From: Methylotuvimicrobium alcaliphilum 20Z
GTDB lineage: Bacteria > Pseudomonadota > Gammaproteobacteria > Methylococcales > Methylomonadaceae
Length of the DNA stretch: 64,000 bases
Direction of reading: 5' to 3'
Assembly (NCBI RefSeq): GCF_000968535.2
Contig: NC_016112.1
Location: forward strand, 310,001-374,000
Numbering within the stretch: the first letter of the stretch is position 1; each line of letters starts with the position of its first letter. Of this stretch, positions 56,882-64,000 are shown in pieces. Both the position numbers and the translations under genes were made by a program. The notes under the pieces are model-generated. The model was not told the DNA's origin. It ran no database searches and saw nothing but the letters and a program-made list of their open reading frames with translations.

Positions 56882-56909
56882 TTGACAAAACTTGACGTTC
56901 GCCTATACT
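56882..56909 (+). promoter_or_regulatory. Sigma-70 promoter giving a probable leaderless mRNA
   Basis: TTGACA (56882-56887), 16 bases, TATACT (56904-56909). The expected start of transcription, about seven bases after -10, falls on the ATG at 56916, and no ribosome binding site exists. CTTGACAAAACTTGACG makes a direct repeat over the -35 box that may be an operator. Confidence 0.6.
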
Positions 56910-56915
56910 TTGCGC

Positions 56916-58058
56916 ATGCAAAAGAGATTGAATACCGATAAAGCGCAACAAGCAATTGAAAAAGCGGGGCTGACTCAAACCGCTGTTGCTGATGCTTTGA
57001 GCGTATCCAAAGAAGCCGTTTCTCAATGGCTAAATGCCAAATCTTTTCCTCGTCCAAATAAGCTTCTTCAGTTAGGCAAGCTGCTAAATCTTGCTTTCGA
57101 TGAGTTGGTCATCAAAGAAGATCCCTTTACGCCAAAGGTTGCCTTTCGAAAGATGAAAGGTACCAAAACAAAAGACCATCATATAGAGAATGCCCAGGAA
57201 ATTGGCCGCTTTTTGCGTCACTTGGTACCCTACCTGCCGTTTGACACTCTGGAAATGCCCCCGGTACTTAAATCGCCCAGCTGTGATTATGACTATCTTC
57301 GCAAAGTAACGGCCAAGGTCAGGGAAGATATCAACCTGGGGCTAACTGATTGTGTGGACTTTACCCATCTCATAAGACGTTTTGGTGAACTACAAGCTGT
57401 AGTGGTGCCGGTGATGTGGGGTTCAAAAAAGCGCCATGAGAATGCGGTGCATATTTACTTGCTTGATTCCCAAAGCACTTGGGTCTACTTAAATCTCGAT
57501 ACTAACATTCATGACTTTAAATTTTGGATGGCTCACGAGCTTGGTCACTGTTTGTCGCCTAGCTTGGAAGGTGACGAGGCTGAAGACTTTGCAGATGCTT
57601 TTGCAGCGAGCTTGCTATATCCTCATGAGTTGGCAGAAAAAGCATATATCTCTATCTGGTCAAAGCCCACGCCAGCTGCAAAAATCGCTCATGTAGTAGA
57701 TCTTGCCGATCAGCTTACGATTTCACCCTATACCGTATTTGAGCAGGTTAATAAATATGCTGTAGCAGTAGGAAAACCAGAGATTAAGCTGAGTAAAGCA
57801 TTTCATGGAGCGGTAACCAACTTCAACAAGCGTTACAAAAACGTAAGCGAAGCTCTCTTTGGTGATGCCGAACTGGACGATCATGGTAAGCCAAGTGCCC
57901 GTGAGTATATCGCTAAAGCCGAGGATACCTTCGAAACGCCGTTTTTTGAACTCCTTAGAAAGTACCTGAAGGAGCACAACAAGGGATCAGGTTTTGTTCA
58001 GACTGTGCTGGATATGCCACTACTTGATGCATGGAGTATCCACGCAGAGTTGACCTAA
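56916..58058 (+). CDS. XRE regulator fused to ImmA/IrrE metallopeptidase
   Basis: The 380-residue protein has an XRE helix-turn-helix in its first 65 residues (AGLTQTAVADALSVSKEAVS, QWLNAKSFPRPNKLLQLGKL) and a zinc-peptidase domain with HELGH near 208 (FWMAHELGHCLSPSLEG, then DEAEDFADAFAASLLYP). ImmA/IrrE proteins cleave repressors in response to stress or phage. The ATG at 56916 is preferred. Its stop overlaps the next start (TAATG), so it acts with the PIN protein, as a toxin-antitoxin-like or defence pair. Confidence 0.82.
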   Translation: MQKRLNTDKAQQAIEKAGLTQTAVADALSVSKEAVSQWLNAKSFPRPNKLLQLGKLLNLAFDELVIKEDPFTPKVAFRKMKGTKTKDHHIENAQEIGRFLRHLVPYLPFDTLEMPPVLKSPSCDYDYLRKVTAKVREDINLGLTDCVDFTHLIRRFGELQAVVVPVMWGSKKRHENAVHIYLLDSQSTWVYLNLDTNIHDFKFWMAHELGHCLSPSLEGDEAEDFADAFAASLLYPHELAEKAYISIWSKPTPAAKIAHVVDLADQLTISPYTVFEQVNKYAVAVGKPEIKLSKAFHGAVTNFNKRYKNVSEALFGDAELDDHGKPSAREYIAKAEDTFETPFFELLRKYLKEHNKGSGFVQTVLDMPLLDAWSIHAELT

Positions 58059-58615
58059 TGCCCCAATCGAAAATTCTCGTTGATACCAATGCCTATTTAA
58101 GGCTGGCAAGAACCATTCGCCCTTTATTATTCGTGCCTTTTGGTGACAATAAGTACTGCCTGTATGTCCTACCAGAGCTGAATAAAGAGCTGGAAAATCG
58201 CAAGCTGCAAAGCAAGTTCCACTGGGTAGACGAAGAAGAATTTGCAGATAATCGCAAGCACTTTCCCAAAATCAGCAAAAAGCAAAAGAGTTCCATTCAA
58301 CAAACCTTCGAATACCTTTGGAATCATGTACAAACGGATCTGCCTGGCCCTTCCAGAGTAGATGTGATGTATATCGCCTATGCCTTGGAGTTGAATGTGC
58401 CGGTGGTCACCGATGATCAGGATATGACTGAATTGGCGAATGAATTCGATACCCAGGTGATGTCTACTCTGGAGTTATTGAAAATCATGCTTGACTGCGG
58501 TCATATCGACATGAAAACCATCGATGGTCTTTGTGACTATTGGCGCTATATCGCCGATCTTCCTGCCAACTTTAAATTTGATTACGATCGCTTGTTTTCT
58601 GATCCGCAAGATTGA
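58058..58615 (+). CDS. PIN domain protein (putative toxin or nuclease)
   Basis: The 185-residue protein starts ILVDTNAYLRLARTI, with the first PIN acidic residue (Asp in VDTN), and has RVDVMYIAYALELNVPVVTD DQDM, where further acidic residues complete a PIN-like metal site. The ATG overlaps the stop of the XRE-ImmA gene. PIN proteins are RNases in many toxin-antitoxin pairs. The exact subfamily is not clear; the XRE-ImmA plus PIN pair resembles other two-gene islands near restriction loci. Confidence 0.7.
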   Translation: MPQSKILVDTNAYLRLARTIRPLLFVPFGDNKYCLYVLPELNKELENRKLQSKFHWVDEEEFADNRKHFPKISKKQKSSIQQTFEYLWNHVQTDLPGPSRVDVMYIAYALELNVPVVTDDQDMTELANEFDTQVMSTLELLKIMLDCGHIDMKTIDGLCDYWRYIADLPANFKFDYDRLFSDPQD

Positions 58616-58710
58616 AGAATCACCCTTGGATTTCTATTGGCTTGACCTACAACCATGATCCACTATAGTGACTACTTTGTACTTTTTCGACATATGTAAA
58701 ATTTCTCGTC

Positions 58711-58905
58711 ATGAGTGATGTCATATTGACCATTAAAGACGTGGCCGAATACCTCAAGGTCAACGAACGCACTATCTACCGGTTGGTGGCAAGCGGCGAA
58801 CTGCCGGGATTTAAGGTGGGTAACTCGTGGCGATTTAAACAAAGCGAACTGGAGCAATACATCGCATCCCAACACAACCGTACAAAATTCACAGATCAGG
58901 AATAA
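58711..58905 (+). CDS. Excisionase-type helix-turn-helix protein at the head of the type I locus
   Basis: The 64-residue protein is a single MerR/Xis-like winged helix (LTIKDVAEYLKVNERTIYRL, VASGELPGFKVGNSWRFKQS). Proteins of this type commonly precede hsdM in type I restriction loci and may control them. It is intact, while all downstream restriction genes are broken. Confidence 0.8.
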   Translation: MSDVILTIKDVAEYLKVNERTIYRLVASGELPGFKVGNSWRFKQSELEQYIASQHNRTKFTDQE

Positions 58906-58913
58906 CGGCCCCC

Positions 58914-59036
58914 ATGGCACAACTTGAAAATATTGAAGCAATTGAAAAACGTTTGTGGAAGGCGGCCGATACTTTGCGCGGTAATTCCGAGCTGGCCGAC
59001 AAGATTGCCTGTAACTTTGAGGAGTTGGGGGTATGA
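58914..59036 (+). pseudogene. hsdM: hsdM with large in-frame internal deletion
   Basis: The frame codes for 40 residues: MAQLENIEAIEKRLWKAADT, the usual HsdM N-terminus, and after LRGNSELA it continues DKIACNFEELGV, which looks like the very end of HsdM. Intact HsdM has about 500 residues, so nearly the whole methyltransferase (SAM and NPPY motifs) is missing, yet the frame and the final ATGA overlap are kept. No modification activity is possible from this copy. Confidence 0.65.
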
Positions 59037-59065
59037 GCTCCCCCGATACTTCAATCCCATAAAGC

Positions 59066-60082
59066 TTGATACAGACGATTGCCCAGACCATAGAGCAGGC
59101 TAGAGGCCAGGTTCGTAACGCGGTAAATCAAGCCATGGTCGCGAGTTATTGGCAGGTTGGGCGATTGATTGTAGAACACGAGCAACAAGGCGGAAGTCGG
59201 GCGGCCTATGGCAAGCGTCAGTTAGAAACGCTTTCTCAGCATCTGACGGAGCGTTTGGGTAAAGGCTTTGATGTCAGAAACTTGCGTAATATGCGTGCAT
59301 TTTATCAAGCGTATCCAAATCGGAACGCAGTGCGTACCGAATTGAGTTGGACCCATTACCGCTGTTTGTTACGCATTGAAAATCCGGCAGCCAGACAATG
59401 GTATCAGCAAGAAGCCATCCAACAACATTGGAGCGCCCGCGCCCTGGAGCGGCAAATCAGCAAACTCTATTACGAGCGGCTACTGGCTAGTAAAGACAAA
59501 GCCTTGCTTGAAACAGAAGCAGCCAATAAAACTGCGCCGTTGGCTGAAAGCGCCAAAGATTATCTACGCGATCCATACATCCTGGATTTTTTGAATCTGC
59601 AAGATAAGAGCTATCAGGAAGCCGAGCTGGAACAGGCTATCATCACCAACCTGCAATAGTTTTTGTTGGAGCTGGGCAAAGGCTTTGCCTTTGTCGAGCG
59701 CCAGCAGCGCATTCGTTTCGACGATGAAGATTTTTATCTCGATCTGGTGTTTTACAACTTCAAACTCAAATGTTTTTTACTGGTGGATTTAAAACTCGGC
59801 AAACTGAAACATCAGGATGTAGGGCAAATGGATACTTATGTGCGTTTGTATGACGAGCAACGTAAAGGCGATGACGATAATCCCACCATTGGCTTGGTGC
59901 TGTGCAGCGAAAAAGGCGAAGCCGTCGTCAAGTATTCGGTACTGACCGACCAGCAGCAATTATTTGCCGCTAAATATCTGCCGTATCTGCCCAGCGAGGA
60001 AGAGCTCCGCACAGAACTGCAAAGAGAACGCGAACAGATTACCGCGCAGCTTGCATTGAAACAGGAGACCGGTGATGAGTAA
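59066..60082 (+). pseudogene. DUF1016 (YhcG-like PD-(D/E)XK nuclease) with premature stop
   Basis: Two in-frame pieces (197 and 139 residues) are separated only by TAG at 59657-59659. Upstream: DUF1016 N-terminal helical part (VNQAMVASYWQVGRLIVEHE, GFDVRNLRNMRAFYQAYP, LSWTHYRCLLRIENPAARQW). Downstream: the nuclease-like domain (FLLELGKGFAFVERQQRIRF, FYLDLVFYNFKLKCFLLVDL, KLGKLKHQDVGQMDTYV). The stop replaces a Gln/Lys-type codon in the usual NLQ-x-FLLELGKGF segment. The start is uncertain: TTG at 59066, while the ATGA at 59033 leads into a short frame. Such genes are frequent inserts in type I loci. Confidence 0.75.
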
Positions 60083-60170
60083 GGCTGGATGGGAACGATT
60101 GTGCCGCAAGGTTATAGCAGTGAAATTGGCTGAGAAAATCATTCGTAACTTCGAGGAGTTGGAGGGATGA
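60075..60170 (+). pseudogene. Short fused fragment, HsdM-like C-terminus
   Basis: A 31-codon frame, MSKAGWERLCRKV then IAVKLAEKIIRNFEELEG, ends in ATGA over the hsdS start. The tail repeats the end of the deleted hsdM (DKIACNFEELGV). The beginning is different and resembles the start of some restriction-subunit genes. It looks like another joined remnant of a once longer gene. Confidence 0.45.
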
Positions 60171-61455
60171 GTTGGGTGAAAAAAAATGTGGATGAAATTG
60201 CTGATTTCACACTAGGAAAAATGCTTGATGAGAAAAAGAATCGGGGGGAGCTTCTACCCTATTTGGCTAACGTGAATGTCCGTTGGGGTGAGTTTGATTT
60301 GACTGAACTCAGAGAAATGCGTTTTGAGCCGCATGAGCTAGATAAATATTCAGTATCAAACGGTGATATCGTAATGTGTGAGGGCGGTGAACCGGGACGT
60401 TGTGCAATTTGGACGGATGAGAAATCTTCAATAATGTTGCAGAAAGCTCTCCATCGAATTCGACCAAAGCAAGGAATAAATAGCCAATTTTTATATTACG
60501 CCTTTTTAAATTTACGAAAAACGAATGGCTTTGCGCCGTATTTTACAGGTTCTACGATTAAGCACTTACCCAAGCAACAGTTAGCAAAAGTCGAAATATA
60601 TACCTTTCGCACTTCAAATTTCGGCAGTGCCTGAGGTGGCGCCGGGGTGTTCGGCAAAGGCTTTGCCGGCATAGAGCCTACATAAACGTCTTTACGGCGT
60701 CCTTTGACGGGCACCCGGTGCCGAATTTTGATCTGCGATGGGTATATATACCCAATATTGAACTACAGAAGAGAATTTCTTCATTCTTGGTGCTTTACGA
60801 CAACCTAATCGAAAACAACCGCCGCCGTATTCAGTTGCTGGAAGAATCCGCTCGCCTGCTATATCAGGAATGGTTTGTTCATCTGCGCTTCCCCGGCCAT
60901 GAGCAAGTGAAAATTGTCGATGGTGTGCCGGACGGGTGGGAGATAAAGTCGGTTAGAGAGTTATTAGGAAAGGTTTTGAAAAAGAAAAAAGTAAAGAAAG
61001 AAGAATATCTATCCGAAGATGCAGTGCCCTGTGTCGACCAGTCACAAAACTTTATTGGGGGATATATCGATGATGAAGAAGTGGCAATTACGGAAAACTT
61101 ACCTGTTGTTGTTTTTGGAGATCACACCCGAATAGTTAAGTACATTGATTTTCCGTTTGCTCAGGGCGCAGATGGTACTCAGTTATTAGTTCCTAGTGAC
61201 GACCGAATCCCGAGGGATTTTTTCTATTTCATGATGTCTTCAATAAATGTCGCGAATGCCTTTTATGCTAGGCATTTTAAGTTTTTAAAAGCGAAAGAGG
61301 TTTTACTGCCGGATATTAAATTGATGACTGAGTTTAGTGCGATTGTAAGCGACAGCATGAGCCAGATTAAGCTCCTGAGAAATCAAAATAGAAGCCTTGC
61401 CCAAGCCCGCGACCTGTTATTACCTAAACTCATGAGTGGCGAGCTCACCGTATAA
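60167..61455 (+). pseudogene. hsdS: hsdS split by a miniature element
   Basis: The type I specificity gene. The first part (60167-60598, to LAKVEI) holds target-recognition domain 1 (ADFTLGKMLDEKKNRGELLP, MCEGGEPGRCAIW). The second (60745-61455) has the central helix (RISSFLVLYDNLIENNRRRI, QLLEESARLLYQEW), recognition domain 2 and the distal repeat (LAQARDLLLPKLMSGEL). The 148-bp insertion brings TGA at 60632-60634. Removing 146 bp (for example 60599-60744) restores one frame through IYIPNIELQKRI. The second half could be translated from GTG at 60718 as a half-subunit. Confidence 0.88.
60599..60746. mobile_element. Type 1 miniature element inserted in hsdS
   Basis: Complete copy with inverted ends TATACCTTTCGCACTTCAAA / TATACCCATCGCAGATCAAA, 23 of 28 bases matching, in a TATATA target. 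Empty form without the TGAA-flanked insert. Its insertion in a gene proves that the element, or its ancestor, was mobile. TA duplication would fit an IS630/Tc1-like mobilising transposase; none is in the window. Confidence 0.88.
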
Positions 61456-61473
61456 ATCAAAGGAAATATTATT

Positions 61474-62529
61474 ATGGCCATGACAGAACAAACGCAGGTT
61501 CAAGAAGTAACCGCCGAGTACCTGCTGAACGAATTAAAGTGGGACGATTCTGTTATGGGGTTGCACGAACGTCTGGGTCGTGAAGGCGACTTGGGGCGTT
61601 TATCCGAGCAGGAGGTTATTCTGACTCGCTACCTTGGCGAGAAACTGATTGAACTGAATCCTGGCTTGCCTGAGGCCGTTTACCAAGAGGCGCTGCGCAT
61701 CGTGACGGCCTTGCCCACCTCGACCAACATCGTTGCGATCAATAAAGAAAACTATGCCCTGCATAAAAATGGTGTAGAGGTTAGCTTCCTGAATGACAAA
61801 GGTGATCGGGTAAAAAAGCGCCTGCGTCTTTTCGACTTTGAAACTTACGAAAACAATCACTTTTTGTTAGTGCGTGAGTTTTGGATTAAGGGCGATATTT
61901 ACCGCCGCAGGGCGGATTTGGTCGGTTTCGTTAATGGCATTCCGTTGCTGTTTATGGAGGTAAAAAACGTTCATAAAGACATTCGAGCTGCCTATGAACA
62001 AAACCTCGCCGATAAACATGTAGTCGAGCAAAAGCTTGCGAAATTGATGATGCAGAATCCGTTGCGCACGGACTATCAGGAGCATTACGAGCGGTTGGTT
62101 AAGGAATACAATCAAGAGAAGGATCGTGTCGTTATAGAAAAAACTTTTGAAGCCCTGTTGAAACTAAATGATGAGTTATCTCATGAAGAAAAGCGGGCTG
62201 TGCGCGAAGGGCTGAATGAAGAATCTTTGGTGCTTTTTGATTTGCTCAGTAAGCCAAACCTCCAACCCATAGAGATTGCTAAAATTAAAAAGGTCGCAGC
62301 AGCGCTGTTGTCAACCCTTAAAACTGAGCGTCTGCGGGTTGCCAATTGGCAGCAAAAAGAATCGACCCGGGATGCGGTGAAGCAACAGATTTTCGACTTC
62401 CTTTATGATGAAAAGACCGGCTTACCTGTAGAGCAGTATGCCGATGATGAAATTGGGGTAATTACTGAAAAGGTATTTATGCATGTGTTTAGGGCGTATA
62501 CACAGTTACCATCGCCTTACTATATTTAA
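61474..62529 (+). pseudogene. hsdR: hsdR with in-frame deletion of the motor domains
   Basis: The frame codes for 351 residues. The first 190 are the HsdR N-terminus with the endonuclease site (RADLVGFVNGIPLLFMEVKN; Asp and ExK). After AYEQNLADK the sequence jumps to VVEQKLAKLMMQNPLRTDYQ and then TFEALLKLNDELSHEEKRAV, WQQKESTRDAVKQQIFDFLY, which are C-terminal. About 650-700 residues with the GxGKT, DEAD-type and other helicase motifs are missing, but frame and both ends are kept. It cannot translocate DNA. Confidence 0.8.
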
Positions 62530-62911
62530 GCGGTGCCTATCTTGTTCCCAATTTGGTAAGTTGTTGTAAAGTAACTGGCAAAAAATATCACCCAGTTTTT
62601 TTTAGAAATCCGCCAATCAATGTATTCCGCAGGCATTATTTCAATGGATAGCCTAGAATTCATTAGGCAAAGTATGCCCAAGCTTCATGACATCTGTAAG
62701 AAAAGGCACCCGGAGGCCGCTGTATCCTGCGTGGCCTAACGGGGTCCAGGGAGGGGTGTCATAAGTTAAACCAAATTGACTAAGCGTTCTAAGAAATAGG
62801 ATAACATATTGATTATTCTAATGCGTTTGCCCTGGCCCGGGGGATATTTACTTTCAGTTTTGTAAAACCATGAATCAAGTTGGTCGCGCCCTTGAGCTTT
62901 TTCGACCGTTT
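62530..62911. other. Intergenic, nothing recognised
   Basis: No gene, RNA or element recognised. A GC-rich patch (GGCACCCGGAGGCCGC, GGGGTCCAGGGAGGGG) near 62704-62756 stands out in AT-rich DNA. Confidence 0.4.
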
Positions 62912-64000
62912 CTAGTGGGCGTTGTCATGATACCATTTCGGCATCATGACAATACTGTTTGGATTTAGGCCTTGATTTTTAAATGTATCAATCGTCATTT
63001 TTACGGTCGATTTTTGCAAATCAACTACCGTAATAGAACCATCGCTCATATTTGGTAAATTTAAAAGGTTATTTTGCACAAAGGCATATCGTTCATCAGG
63101 AGAAAAGACAACATGATGCGAGCCCTCCGCAGTTGCAACCGATTTTTCAAGTACCGGTTTGGCTGGATTTTTAATATTGAAAATATTTAAATAACCTGGG
63201 CTTGCTGTCGTAATATACATTTTGTCAAGCTTATGGTTAAAGTAAATTTCTAAAGGGACTCCTTGTTTTAAAGAGTTAAAATCAAAAACTTGTGAAAAGC
63301 TAAAGTTTTGACTCATGCTATTCCAAACGCCTGTCCACAAGGTATTGCCAAACATGGTATTGATATAAAGCCGCACTGGATTTGATTTAGGTAAAAATAC
63401 CGCCTCAACAGGGGCTGAACCTGAAGGTGATGCTTTTTCCGACATTTTATGTGTAGAGAGTATTTTGCCACTGCGGGCTGTGATGATCGTTACTGTTTCA
63501 TCTGCATCGCTGAAATCAGTCGGGTGCACCGTGTTAGCAATTACAATTCGATTAATTTCATCGTTTATTCCAATACCGTGCGGATGGCTAATAAATTTTT
63601 TGCTTGTCGCCGTTTTGGCTGCGGCAATGACTTTAATCTGCTTATCTGTTTGTGCATCGCCCATAATGACATTGCTAGAACCCATACAGGTGACATACCA
63701 TCTTTTTTTATCGCCTGAAAAGACCAAGTCTTCCGCAACCTGACACTCAGGAACAGAAATGGTCTTAAGCTCATAAGGTTGTTTTGTCATATCGATTACT
63801 TGCAAGGGGTTACTGCCTAAGGATGCGACATAGGCCTTAGTGACATCTTTATTATAAAAAATATGATGCGCCACTAAATCTGTGGGTAATGGAATATCCT
63901 TTACAATCTTTCCAAAGTTCTCAGAGTTGAAATCAAGATCAATAATCGCTAATCCTTCCCGCTTTAGCGTTTGATCTGGTTTACTTTGATAATTAACTAA
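62912..64000 (-). CDS. YncE-like beta-propeller protein (N-terminus beyond window)
   Basis: The open frame runs to the window edge; 362 codons are visible and continue upstream of the first in-window start (GTG at 63874). Repeats with VID/VVDL-type strands (LAIIDLDFN, NPLQVIDMTKQPY, GSITVVDLQKSTV, HHVVFSPDERYAFVQNN) mark a YncE/lactonase-like beta-propeller. Such proteins are usually exported. Base composition is more AT-rich than the core genes. Function unknown. Confidence 0.65.
   Translation of the reverse strand, partial: LVNYQSKPDQTLKREGLAIIDLDFNSENFGKIVKDIPLPTDLVAHHIFYNKDVTKAYVASLGSNPLQVIDMTKQPYELKTISVPECQVAEDLVFSGDKKRWYVTCMGSSNVIMGDAQTDKQIKVIAAAKTATSKKFISHPHGIGINDEINRIVIANTVHPTDFSDADETVTIITARSGKILSTHKMSEKASPSGSAPVEAVFLPKSNPVRLYINTMFGNTLWTGVWNSMSQNFSFSQVFDFNSLKQGVPLEIYFNHKLDKMYITTASPGYLNIFNIKNPAKPVLEKSVATAEGSHHVVFSPDERYAFVQNNLLNLPNMSDGSITVVDLQKSTVKMTIDTFKNQGLNPNSIVMMPKWYHDNAH

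Overview
The window looks like a chromosome segment of a Gammaproteobacterium, most likely a methanotroph-type member (Methylococcales). The basis is the gene order mnmG-rsmG-parA-parB-atpIBEFHAGDC-glmU-glmS, a split B12-dependent ribonucleotide reductase (nrdJa/nrdJb), ubiK-comM, and many small intergenic repeats. The genus is inferred from gene content only; no rRNA, tRNA or methane-oxidation gene is present.

Layout. 1-3.0 kb: a repeat element, then korB/korA (2-oxoacid:ferredoxin oxidoreductase) on the minus strand. 3.3-7.0 kb: an accessory strip with integron attC sites but no integrase. It carries a mazEF cassette, a cassette for a DUF4917 (SIR2-like fold) protein and a DUF4326 cassette, plus yefM-yoeB and a truncated DUF2971-like fragment. 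7.0-8.6 kb: DUF2283 and a three-gene toxin-antitoxin-SecB-like chaperone operon. 8.7-13.5 kb: nrdJb, a DUF2442 gene and nrdJa, which contains a 440-residue homing-type intein. 13.7-23.7 kb: a large SNF2 ATPase, a zinc-ribbon membrane protein, a lipoprotein, comM, ubiK, a MarR regulator and an RRM-like protein, separated by repeats. 24.1-30.0 kb: acnA, a CPH-type copper ATPase and a second yefM-yoeB pair with a clear promoter/operator. 30.3-36.9 kb: creA, then a sigma-54 activator, a FmdB zinc ribbon and a beta-carbonic-anhydrase-like enzyme that may form one functional group, then a GNAT fusion and a LapA protein. 37.3-41.1 kb: the moxR-DUF58-transglutaminase operon. 41.3-56.6 kb: dksA-like, a small ArfA-like candidate with an intragenic hairpin, then the highly conserved mnmG-to-glmS block. 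56.9-62.5 kb: a defence-like island with an XRE/ImmA-IrrE protease plus PIN pair and a type I restriction-modification locus in which every structural gene is broken. 62.9-64 kb: a YncE-like beta-propeller cut by the window edge.

The most unusual features are: (1) the attC array, with textbook cassette boundaries and an extrahelical base; (2) the toxin-antitoxin-SecB-like chaperone operon; (3) the intein in the split NrdJ; (4) the type I locus, where hsdM and hsdR have in-frame internal deletions that keep both gene ends and hsdS is split by a 148-bp miniature element; (5) at least three interlocking families of miniature inverted-repeat elements, one repeatedly nested in the others with TGAA duplications; (6) a possible ArfA-like ribosome-rescue gene with a 14-bp-arm hairpin inside its reading frame.

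No CRISPR array, rRNA, tRNA or transposase gene was seen.
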